NCBI GenBank assembly: GCA_037444185.1 | Contig: JBBIMW010000070.1 | Span: forward strand, 1 to 6,335 | Length of the DNA stretch: 6,335 nt | Direction of reading: 5' to 3' | From: JAILZP01 sp037444185 | Lineage (GTDB): Bacteria > Bacillota > Desulfotomaculia > Desulfotomaculales > Desulfocucumaceae | In this document: piece after piece, positions 1 through 4,732 of the stretch | How the letters are laid out: each line of letters starts with the position of its first letter | How positions within the stretch are numbered: position 1 is the stretch's first letter | The notes under the pieces: model-generated | The model's database searches: none | Seen by the model: the letters and a program-made list of their open reading frames with translations, nothing else | What the model was told of the DNA's origin: nothing | Made by a program: the position numbers and the translations under genes

Positions 1-183
1 ATATTTAAAAGGCCCCTGCCGCTGACCTTTATATCCTCCGGCGAGTGGTCCTCCCGGCACATAATAAGCTCGATAGTGGAAGATTCAGGGGCGGGGGTCA
101 ATTGATATGTCAATGTCCTCCGGCAAGTGGTTTTCTGTATCAAGAACCATCCGGGTATGGCTGCGGACTTGCGGCCTCATCAT
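1..183 (-). pseudogene. Frameshifted fragment of an unrecognised repeat-containing protein, cut by the window edge
   Basis: On the minus strand an ATG at 183, five bases after the stop of the upstream gene, opens a frame of 32 codons that ends in TGA at 87-85. The +1 frame then continues open from about 86 to the window edge. The two pieces encode matching segments: residues like ENHLPEDIDIS in the first and EDHSPEDIKVS in the second. The matching DNA stretches (around 34-42 and 116-124 on the plus strand) are 82 bp apart. That is one base more than a 27-codon repeat, so a single-base indel in the C-rich run at 88-97 (minus-strand reading) would explain the break. The intact product would be a protein with repeats of about 27 residues. 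I do not recognise the family. The ribosome site is poor, with only a distant AGGGG. The break could be a real mutation, a base error or, less likely, programmed +1 shifting at CCC-TGA. Confidence 0.4.
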
Positions 184-187
184 GCTT

Positions 188-679
188 CTAATGGACGCCC
201 CTGTTAAGCTCAAAGCACTGCAGTGTGTCTATTTTCCAGCAGGTCAGGCTGGGATTGCCGCCCGTGTCGCCGGGATCGGCAAGTTCCAGCACCAGGGGGA
301 TGAAGCTGTCCCCGTCCGGGTTTCGGTCCGGGGAGTTTGCTTCCGCCGGTGAAACCGTAACTATGGCGGAGTGGGGGGACCGGTAATGCACCTCTCCCAG
401 CAGGGGGCTTTCCAGCAGGCCGCCCATGCTTTCCCTTAGACCCTCCATAATGGGGCCCAGCACACCGTCCATAAACTTGTCCTCTTCGGTTAATTTCATG
501 ATGGTGCCCACCCTCATTGATTCCATGGCGTAAAACCATATTCCCAGGAAATAACCCTGTCCTTTTTTGTCCAGTATATCCCAGAAGGATTTGGAGTCGC
601 CCTTCTTAACAGCGCGCAGGAAACGGGCCACCGTTTCCTGTACCGTGTTTTCCCGCTTTTCACAGAGTTTGGCCGACAT
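188..679 (-). CDS. Hypothetical cytoplasmic protein, 163 aa, possibly NTF2-like
   Basis: The frame is open to TAG at 190-188. The ATG at 679 is chosen over the in-frame GTG at 685 because the AAGGGGG ribosome site (693-687) lies 7 bases before the ATG but only 1 base before the GTG. The product has no signal peptide or membrane segment. Residues 12-45 look helical and charged, with an AVKKGDSKSFWDIL-type stretch. A middle region around 68-95 is rich in Gly, Met and Leu. The C-terminal part (about 98-158) alternates hydrophobic strands and a PDRNPDGD loop, ending near WKIDTLQCFEL. A helix bearing a KKGD turn followed by strands and a terminal WKID-type strand recalls NTF2-like/SnoaL folds, but this is only a resemblance and no catalytic residues can be named. 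It is transcribed away from the redox genes and lies five bases upstream of the broken fragment at 1-183. Confidence 0.7.
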   Translation of the reverse strand: MSAKLCEKRENTVQETVARFLRAVKKGDSKSFWDILDKKGQGYFLGIWFYAMESMRVGTIMKLTEEDKFMDGVLGPIMEGLRESMGGLLESPLLGEVHYRSPHSAIVTVSPAEANSPDRNPDGDSFIPLVLELADPGDTGGNPSLTCWKIDTLQCFELNRGVH

Positions 680-720
680 CTGCACGCCCCCTTGTGGTGA
701 TAATGGCTGCGCTTTGTTTT

Positions 721-729
721 ATTTTATCA
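721..729 (-). promoter_or_regulatory. Candidate extended -10 element for the minus-strand hypothetical gene
   Basis: Read on the minus strand, the bases are TGA followed by TAAAAT. This is a TG-n extended -10 with five of six matches to TATAAT. It would start a transcript about 35 bases ahead of the ATG at 679. No convincing -35 hexamer is present, which is tolerated at extended -10 promoters. Confidence 0.3.
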
Positions 730-790
730 GTAAAGCTGTTGCTGTACCACAAATAATTGCATCCGTTCCGGACGGGCTGTCAAAAGGCAT

Positions 791-820
791 TAGACAGCCT
801 AGCGGTCATTGATATATAAT
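791..820 (+). promoter_or_regulatory. Sigma-A-type promoter ahead of the iron-sulfur flavoprotein gene
   Basis: TAGACA at 791-796 matches the -35 consensus at five of six bases. A perfect TATAAT lies at 815-820, with an 18-bp spacer. Transcription would begin near 827, about 70 bases before the ATG at 900. The position in a divergent intergenic region supports it. It probably drives the flavoprotein gene, the kinase stub and the response regulator together, since no terminator is seen between them. Confidence 0.65.
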
Positions 821-899
821 TTATTCTGACACGGGAACAGAGGACAGGCGCCGCCGACGCAGCGGCTACAGCAGCAGATTGAGGGAGGTCCCGGACGCC

Positions 900-1496
900 A
901 TGGCCAGGCGGTACTGTCTTGGAGTAGCCTGCAGCCCACGGAGGGGCGGCAACACGGATATTTTATTGAATCTGGCCATGGAAACACTGCGGAATTGTGG
1001 CCTGGAAACCGAAACGGTGTACTTGGCCGGATTGAAATATTCGCCCTGTATAGCCTGCGGCGGGTGCGACAGTACGGGCAGGTGCGTAATCAAAGACGGG
1101 GCGGGGCCGGTATTCGATAAAATATTGGGGGCGAACATACTGGTGATGGCCGCTCCCATCTTTAGCATGGGCATTTGCGCCCATGCCAAAATGTTTATAG
1201 ACAGGGCACAGCAGTTTTGGGCCTGCAGATACATCCTGGGCAAGCCGGCGGTGGAGGATGCGCAGCTGAGGAAATCCCGTAGGGGGATATTTATTTCCAC
1301 AGCGGGCACAAATCTTCCCGGTGTTTTTGACGGGGCGCTGAGGGTGGCCCGGTATTTTTTCAAGATGGTGGATGTCAGGCTGGAAGGGGCTTACTGCTAC
1401 CCCGGAACTGACAAAAAAGGTGAAGTGTTGGCCAATGCCCGGGCCTTGGAAGAGATAAGGGAGGCCTCCTTTGCCCTTGCCAGGCTGCCGGATTAA
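900..1496 (+). CDS. Isf-type iron-sulfur flavoprotein (NADPH-dependent FMN reductase family)
   Basis: This 198-residue protein has a flavodoxin-like fold. Residues 5-23 carry the first strand and the FMN-phosphate loop (CSPRRGGNTD). Residues 80-104 carry a second flavin-contacting segment (VMAAPIFSMG). Cysteines 50, 53, 56 and 62 form C-x2-C-x2-C-x5-C, the compact cysteine motif that binds the 4Fe-4S cluster in the archaeal/clostridial iron-sulfur flavoproteins (Isf). Known Isf proteins carry electrons from ferredoxin and can reduce O2 or peroxide, so a redox or oxygen-defence role is inferred; the substrate is unknown. The ATG at 900 is chosen because GGAGG at 884-888 precedes it by 11 bases; a TTG at 879 lies upstream of that site. 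Length is normal for the family. It is the first gene behind the promoter at 791-820, and its stop is followed 26 bases later by the kinase stub. Confidence 0.85.
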   Translation: MARRYCLGVACSPRRGGNTDILLNLAMETLRNCGLETETVYLAGLKYSPCIACGGCDSTGRCVIKDGAGPVFDKILGANILVMAAPIFSMGICAHAKMFIDRAQQFWACRYILGKPAVEDAQLRKSRRGIFISTAGTNLPGVFDGALRVARYFFKMVDVRLEGAYCYPGTDKKGEVLANARALEEIREASFALARLPD

Positions 1497-1522
1497 GACA
1501 GCCGGCCCCCTCAAGGGCAGGT

Positions 1523-1702
1523 ATGACTGGAAATACGGGGGGCGGCATTGGCCTTGCCGTGACGGCAAAAATGGTGGAAACGCATGGCGGCAGGACAGAG
1601 CTGGAGAGCAAGCACGGCAGGGGCGGCAAATTTACTGTCGCACTGCCACTGTCTGGATTGGGGGAGGACAATGTCCCGCAGAATAATGGTGGTGGACGAT
1701 GA
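1523..1702 (+). pseudogene. Stub of a sensor histidine kinase (C-terminal ATP-binding end only)
   Basis: The frame runs from ATG 1523 to TGA at 1700-1702 and encodes 59 residues. Residues 5-30 read GGGIGLAVTAKMVETHGG and onward through ELESKHGRGGKFTVALPL. This is the G2 box and final strands of a histidine-kinase HATPase domain (usual form GTGLGL...VE.HGG...S..G.GT.F...LP). A PSR-type stretch just upstream in frame (about 1508-1516) resembles the residues that precede this box in intact kinases, so homology probably extends slightly beyond the ATG. The sensor, membrane, H-box, N-box and G1 regions are all missing; family members are usually over 350 residues. AAGGG at 1513-1517 could allow translation. 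The end overlaps the response regulator start by 32 bases, so the original genes were coupled and a deletion most likely removed the 5' part of the kinase. Confidence 0.75.
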
Positions 1703-2354
1703 TCCCGCCATTGTCAAAATTATCGAACATGCATTAAAAAAAGAGGGCCTGGAGGTGATTGCCGCAAACAGCGGCCGTGAGGCACTGGAATTGTTGTCCA
1801 GGGACCGGCCGGACCTTGTTTTGCTGGACATTATGATGCCGGGTATGGACGGCTTTGAAACATTTCAAAAATTGAAGGCCGTAGCCGATGTGCCGGTAAT
1901 TATGCTTTCGGCCAGGAGTGACGAATTGGACCGGGTGGCCGGATTACGGATGGGAGTCGACGATTACCAGACCAAACCTTTCAGCCCCACGGAAATAGCA
2001 TTGAGAATCAAGGCTGTTCTTAGAAGGGCCGGGGAGAATAGAAACAGGGGGCGTAGCGTTCTCAATCACGGTGAGTTAACTATCGACAGCCGGGGCCGCC
2101 AGCTGAACATCAACGGGAAAAATGTGGATCTGACGCCCAAGGAATTCGATCTGCTGTGGCTGTTGGCATCCAACCCCAACCGGGTGTTCACCAAGGGCCA
2201 GATACTGGACCTCGTTTGGGACAGCACCTACTTCGGGGATGAAAACACCGTAATGGTTCATATTCGCCGGCTGAGGGAGAAAATTGAGTCCAACCCGTCA
2301 CAGCCCGCATACATCAAGACGGTTTGGGGCACCGGCTACAAATTTGAGATTTGA
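1671..2354 (+). CDS. OmpR/PhoB-family response regulator, now without its adjacent kinase
   Basis: The 227-residue product has a receiver domain at about 3-118: acidic D9 and D10, phospho-acceptor D53 in LLDIMMPGMDG, S80, and K102 in DDYQTKPF. A C-terminal winged-helix DNA-binding domain covers about 128-226, with LTPKEFDLLWLLASNPNRVF, the VMVHIRRLREKI recognition region and the closing VWGTGYKFEI strand. Length is typical of the family. The ATG at 1671 follows GGGGAGG (1661-1667) by only three bases; an ATG at 1686 is possible, but it would remove the MSRRI strand normally present. The start lies inside the kinase stub, in another frame. All signalling residues are intact, so the protein should still bind DNA and accept phosphate from another kinase or a small phospho-donor. 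Four 11-bp phased hexamers directly downstream are probable targets. The true signal is unknown; oxidative or nitrosative stress is inferred from the downstream genes. Confidence 0.93.
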   Translation: MSRRIMVVDDDPAIVKIIEHALKKEGLEVIAANSGREALELLSRDRPDLVLLDIMMPGMDGFETFQKLKAVADVPVIMLSARSDELDRVAGLRMGVDDYQTKPFSPTEIALRIKAVLRRAGENRNRGRSVLNHGELTIDSRGRQLNINGKNVDLTPKEFDLLWLLASNPNRVFTKGQILDLVWDSTYFGDENTVMVHIRRLREKIESNPSQPAYIKTVWGTGYKFEI

Positions 2355-2363
2355 AGCGGCCAT

Positions 2364-2402
2364 TTAAGGAATTATTAAGGTTTCCTTAAATGCCTGTTAA
2401 GG
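2364..2402 (+). promoter_or_regulatory. Four direct repeats at 11-bp spacing: probable response-regulator binding array
   Basis: TTAAGG at 2364-2369, TTAAGG at 2375-2380, TTAAAT at 2386-2391 and TTAAGG at 2397-2402 are each separated by exactly five bases. Six-base direct repeats on an 11-bp period are the known geometry for OmpR/PhoB-family dimers (pho boxes; TTAACA-N5 boxes of Bacillus PhoP). The array begins ten bases after the regulator's stop codon and ends nine bases before a TATAAT box, in place of a -35 element. That is how PhoB-type regulators activate transcription. The binding protein is inferred to be the adjacent regulator. Confidence 0.7.
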
Positions 2403-2411
2403 GCTGCAAAA

Positions 2412-2417
2412 TATAAT
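2412..2417 (+). promoter_or_regulatory. -10 box of the redox operon promoter
   Basis: A perfect TATAAT is present with no -35 hexamer at the usual distance: the bases 17-18 positions upstream are AATGCC-like. This suggests a promoter that depends on an activator bound to the repeats at 2364-2402. The transcript would begin near 2424 and carry a leader of almost 200 bases before the rubredoxin start. Confidence 0.6.
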
Positions 2418-2603
2418 GTCAGCGTGGGGGGTGCGCATAAATGCTGTTCCAAAAACAAGCCCCGGCATATTCCGGAGCCGGATGGATCATCATAATAAGC
2501 GGCGGAATAATCCTCACGCGCTGAAATTACTAGAGATCGAGGCCGGATTGATCAGGGCCGGCGCCTACCGTGTGGATTTTATCGTGGAGTTCACTGAAAA
2601 TTT

Positions 2604-2610
2604 AAGGAGG
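2604..2610 (+). promoter_or_regulatory. Ribosome binding site that decides the rubredoxin start
   Basis: AAGGAGG is a full-strength site. It lies 8 bases before GTG 2619 (rubredoxin frame) and 6 bases before ATG 2617, which is in a different frame and overlaps the GTG as ATGTG. Only the GTG frame encodes a recognisable protein. Confidence 0.8.
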
Positions 2611-2618
2611 GAAGAGAT

Positions 2619-2771
2619 GTGGACAAGTGGGTATGCAGTATTTGCGGTTACGTGTATGATCCCGAGGAGGGAGCCGATGGGGCGGCCCCCGGAACTCCCT
2701 TTGAGGATTTGCCGGAGGACTGGGTTTGCCCGGTGTGCGGGGCAGGGAAAGACCAATTCGAGAGAGAATAG
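2619..2771 (+). CDS. rub: Rubredoxin
   Basis: This 50-residue product is a full-length, single-domain rubredoxin, a small soluble one-electron carrier with one iron bound by four cysteines. C6-S-I-C9 and C37-P-V-C40 are the two C-x2-C knuckles, each followed by Gly. The family core is present: W4, Y11-V-Y13-D-P, G18, P24-G-T-P-F, L31-P-x-D-W35. The start is GTG at 2619 with AAGGAGG at 2604-2610. Fifteen bases separate its stop from the FprA start, so the two are co-transcribed. Its expected partners are FprA (electron acceptor) and the rubredoxin-like/flavin-reductase fusion at 4733-5416 (electron donor). This follows the Moorella pathway in which NADH electrons reach a flavodiiron protein through rubredoxin-type centres. 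Confidence 0.95.
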   Translation: MDKWVCSICGYVYDPEEGADGAAPGTPFEDLPEDWVCPVCGAGKDQFERE

Positions 2772-2786
2772 GGAGGTGCAATCGGA

Positions 2787-3977
2787 ATGGAGGCTGCTGT
2801 TCCCGTAAAAGAGGGCGTGTACTGGGTGGGGGCCCTGAACCCGGATTTAAGGATATTCGATGTGGTAATGAGAACCGACAACGGGACCACGTACAACGCA
2901 TATCTGGTGCAGGGTAAAAAAACGGCTTTGGTGGATGCGGTGAAAAGCGGCTTTGAAGGCCAGTTGCTGTCCAGGGTGGCTTCGGTGATGCCTCCCGAGA
3001 AAATTGACTATATAATTGTAAACCACACTGAGCCGGATCATTCCGGCGCCATTGGCAAACTGATGGAGAAGATGCCCCGGGCGACGGTGGTGGGGTCAAA
3101 GGCGGCGGTAAAATTCCTGGGTGAATTGATTAATCGGGACTTCCCCCATCTGGTGGTGGGGGAAGGTGACCAAATCGACCTGGGCGGGAAGACATTGAGA
3201 TTTATTTCGGCGCCATTCCTGCACTGGCCCGATTCCATGTTCACCTTCCTGCCCGAAGACGGTGTGCTGTTCACCTGTGACGCCTTCGGACGCCACTATT
3301 GCGGATCCGAAATATTCAACGACCTGACGGGAGACATCCGGGAAGACTACAAGTACTATTACGATGTGATAATGTCCCCCTTTGCCGGATATGTTCTGGA
3401 AGCCGCAAACAAGATAAAGCCTCTGGACTTCGACGTGATTGCCCCTTCCCACGGGCCTGTTTTGAGGGAAAATCCCCGGCGGTACGTGGAAAAGTACGTT
3501 GAATGGGCGTCCACCGGAGCGAAAACCCGCTCCCAGCACAAAAAGGTGGTGGTGGCCTTCGTGTCGGCCTACGGCAACACCAGGGCCCTGGCCGGTGAAA
3601 TAGCCGCCGGCCTTGCGGAATCAGGAGTTGACGCGCAGATGTTCGACATGCAGTCGGTGAGTCCGGCGGAAGTGGCGGCACGGGTGGATCAGTCGGAGGG
3701 TTTGCTGGTGGGTTCTCCCACTTTCAACCAGGATGCCGTCTACCCCGTGTGGGACTTGCTGGCCCGCCTGTCCCCCCTGGTTAACCGGGGCAAGCCGGCC
3801 GCCGCCTTCGGATCTTACGGATGGTCAGGTGAGGCTGTTAAAATGTTGGAACAGAGGTTGTCCGGCCTTAAGCTCAAAGTGACCCTGCCCGGTGTCAGAG
3901 TAAATTTTACTCCCGGCGAAGGGGATCTGCGGGCGGCCAGGGAACTGGGAAGATCCTTCGCCAAACTGTTGGTGTAG
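2787..3977 (+). CDS. fprA: Flavodiiron protein (A-type flavoprotein), O2 and/or NO reductase
   Basis: This 396-residue class A flavodiiron protein reduces O2 to water or NO to N2O in the cytoplasm. The N-terminal metallo-beta-lactamase-like domain (about 1-248) carries the di-iron ligands H80, E82 and D84 with H85 in VNHTEPDHSG, then H146 (LHWPD), D165 (CDAFG) and H222 (PSHGP). All expected ligand positions are filled. The flavodoxin domain (about 252-396) has the FMN-phosphate loop SAYGNTRALA at 260-269 and the SPTFNQD loop near 314. There is no C-terminal rubredoxin or reductase extension, so it needs a separate donor, supplied by the rubredoxin gene just upstream. The ATG at 2787 follows GGGAGG (2771-2776) by ten bases. 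The sequence does not reveal whether O2 or NO is preferred. Confidence 0.96.
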   Translation: MEAAVPVKEGVYWVGALNPDLRIFDVVMRTDNGTTYNAYLVQGKKTALVDAVKSGFEGQLLSRVASVMPPEKIDYIIVNHTEPDHSGAIGKLMEKMPRATVVGSKAAVKFLGELINRDFPHLVVGEGDQIDLGGKTLRFISAPFLHWPDSMFTFLPEDGVLFTCDAFGRHYCGSEIFNDLTGDIREDYKYYYDVIMSPFAGYVLEAANKIKPLDFDVIAPSHGPVLRENPRRYVEKYVEWASTGAKTRSQHKKVVVAFVSAYGNTRALAGEIAAGLAESGVDAQMFDMQSVSPAEVAARVDQSEGLLVGSPTFNQDAVYPVWDLLARLSPLVNRGKPAAAFGSYGWSGEAVKMLEQRLSGLKLKVTLPGVRVNFTPGEGDLRAARELGRSFAKLLV

Positions 3978-4004
3978 CCGCCCGGGCGCCGGCCGGAAGG
4001 TTTT

Positions 4005-4030
4005 TGCAATGCGTCAAAGGACTGATTGCA
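4005..4030. repeat. Inverted repeat in the fprA-sod gap
   Basis: TGCAAT at 4005-4010 and ATTGCA at 4025-4030 form a perfect 6-bp inverted repeat with a 14-base centre. Just upstream, a very GC-rich block (3977-3996) is followed by TTTTT at 4001-4005. This could weakly attenuate transcription between fprA and sod, although no clean terminator stem can be drawn. Confidence 0.3.
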
Positions 4031-4060
4031 TTGGCATGACTGGGACAATGGGGACAATAT
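4031..4060 (+). promoter_or_regulatory. Weak candidate internal promoter for the dismutase gene
   Basis: TTGGCA at 4031-4036 matches the -35 consensus at five of six bases. CAATAT at 4055-4060, 18 bases further on, matches the -10 at only three of six. The spacer includes the tandem repeat GGGACAAT (4042-4049 and 4051-4058). The 134-base gap before sod is much wider than the other gaps in the operon, which is the main reason to suspect an internal start. Confidence 0.25.
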
Positions 4061-4092
4061 ATGTCAGTGGATAAAAGGCACTGCATGATTTC

Positions 4093-4115
4093 AAAAGGAG
4101 GCTTAAATGTTGTGA
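4093..4115 (+). promoter_or_regulatory. Ribosome site and two-codon mini-ORF at the dismutase start
   Basis: AAAAGGAGG at 4093-4101 is followed five bases later by ATG-TTG-TGA (4107-4115), a two-codon frame. Its TGA overlaps the dismutase start GTG 4112 as GTGA. The GTG itself lies ten bases from the ribosome site. The ATG cannot start the dismutase because it is out of frame, so the GTG is the start. Confidence 0.6.
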
Positions 4116-4714
4116 AAAAGCACGAACTTCCCCCACTGCCGTACGGTTATAGCTCCCTTGAACCTTATTACGACGAACAGACTGTGCGTCTCCACCATGG
4201 CGCCCACCACAAGGCCTATGTGGACGGGCTGAACAACGCGGAGGCGAAGTTGTCCGAGGCCAGGGAGAAGGGGGACTTCGCCCTGATTAAACACTGGGAA
4301 CGGGAAATTGCCTTCCACGGATCCGGGCACTTGCTGCACTGCCTTTTCTGGGAAAATATGAGGCCCGGTGGCGGCGGCCCTGCCGACGGTATTGTCGCCG
4401 GCCGTATGGAAACCGATTTTGGCGGATTTGAAGCCTTCAAAAAGCAGTTTTCCGCTGCTGCCGCGGCGGTGGAAGGTTCAGGCTGGGCAATATTGTGCTG
4501 GAGCCCTGATTTTAAAAAACTCGTCATATTGACCGCCGAGAAGCACCAAAACCTCACCCAGTGGGGGGTGGCGCCCCTTCTGGCCCTAGACGTATGGGAG
4601 CACGCATATTACCTGAAATACCAGAATAAGAGGGTGGCCTTCATCGAGGCTTGGTGGAACCTGGTGAACTGGGACGATGTGAACCGTCGGCTTGAAAGCG
4701 CCATGGGCTGCTGA
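4112..4714 (+). CDS. sodA: Fe/Mn superoxide dismutase
   Basis: This 200-residue enzyme converts superoxide to O2 and hydrogen peroxide in the cytoplasm. The metal ligands are all in place: H28 (LHHGAHHKAYV), H76 (HLLHCLFW), D160 and H164 (LDVWEHAYYLKYQNKR). The C-terminal WWNLVNWDDV signature follows. No signal peptide is present. Whether iron or manganese is used cannot be read safely from the sequence, so the symbol stands for the family. The start is GTG 4112, giving the usual KKHELPPLPYGYSSLEP beginning. An in-frame ATG at 4061 would add 17 residues, but it lacks a ribosome site. The gene sits between fprA and the flavin-reductase fusion in the same orientation, 18 bases before the latter. 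No catalase, rubrerythrin or other peroxidase for the peroxide product is visible in the window. Confidence 0.95.
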   Translation: MKKHELPPLPYGYSSLEPYYDEQTVRLHHGAHHKAYVDGLNNAEAKLSEAREKGDFALIKHWEREIAFHGSGHLLHCLFWENMRPGGGGPADGIVAGRMETDFGGFEAFKKQFSAAAAAVEGSGWAILCWSPDFKKLVILTAEKHQNLTQWGVAPLLALDVWEHAYYLKYQNKRVAFIEAWWNLVNWDDVNRRLESAMGC

Positions 4715-4732
4715 TGAAGAGGAGGCTGAAAG

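Noticed and set aside
866..1568. Two long minus-strand frames opposite the iron-sulfur flavoprotein
   Set aside because: They mirror a gene with clear FMN and 4Fe-4S motifs on the plus strand, and they have no ribosome sites or recognisable domains.
2375..2389. TTAAGG-TTT-CCTTAA read as a PerR/Fur-type 15-bp palindrome
   Set aside because: It has the right length for a 7-1-7 box but carries GG/CC where PerR and Fur sites have A/T. The direct-repeat reading explains four copies rather than two half-sites.
2602..2607. Another TTAAGG hexamer, as a fifth regulator site
   Set aside because: It is part of the rubredoxin ribosome site (TAAGGAGG) and is out of phase with the array. The one at 6089-6094 is likewise part of a ribosome site.
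2416..2808. A 130-codon plus-strand frame beginning at ATG 2416
   Set aside because: Its ATG lies within the TATAAT box, it runs in the wrong frame across the whole rubredoxin gene, and the part beyond 2619 is arginine/proline-rich shadow sequence. The segment around residues 35-65 looks protein-like but has no start of its own that ends before rubredoxin.
2602..3099. A 165-codon minus-strand frame
   Set aside because: It lies antisense to rubredoxin and fprA, is rich in Pro, Ser and Arg, and has no ribosome site. It is a codon-bias shadow.
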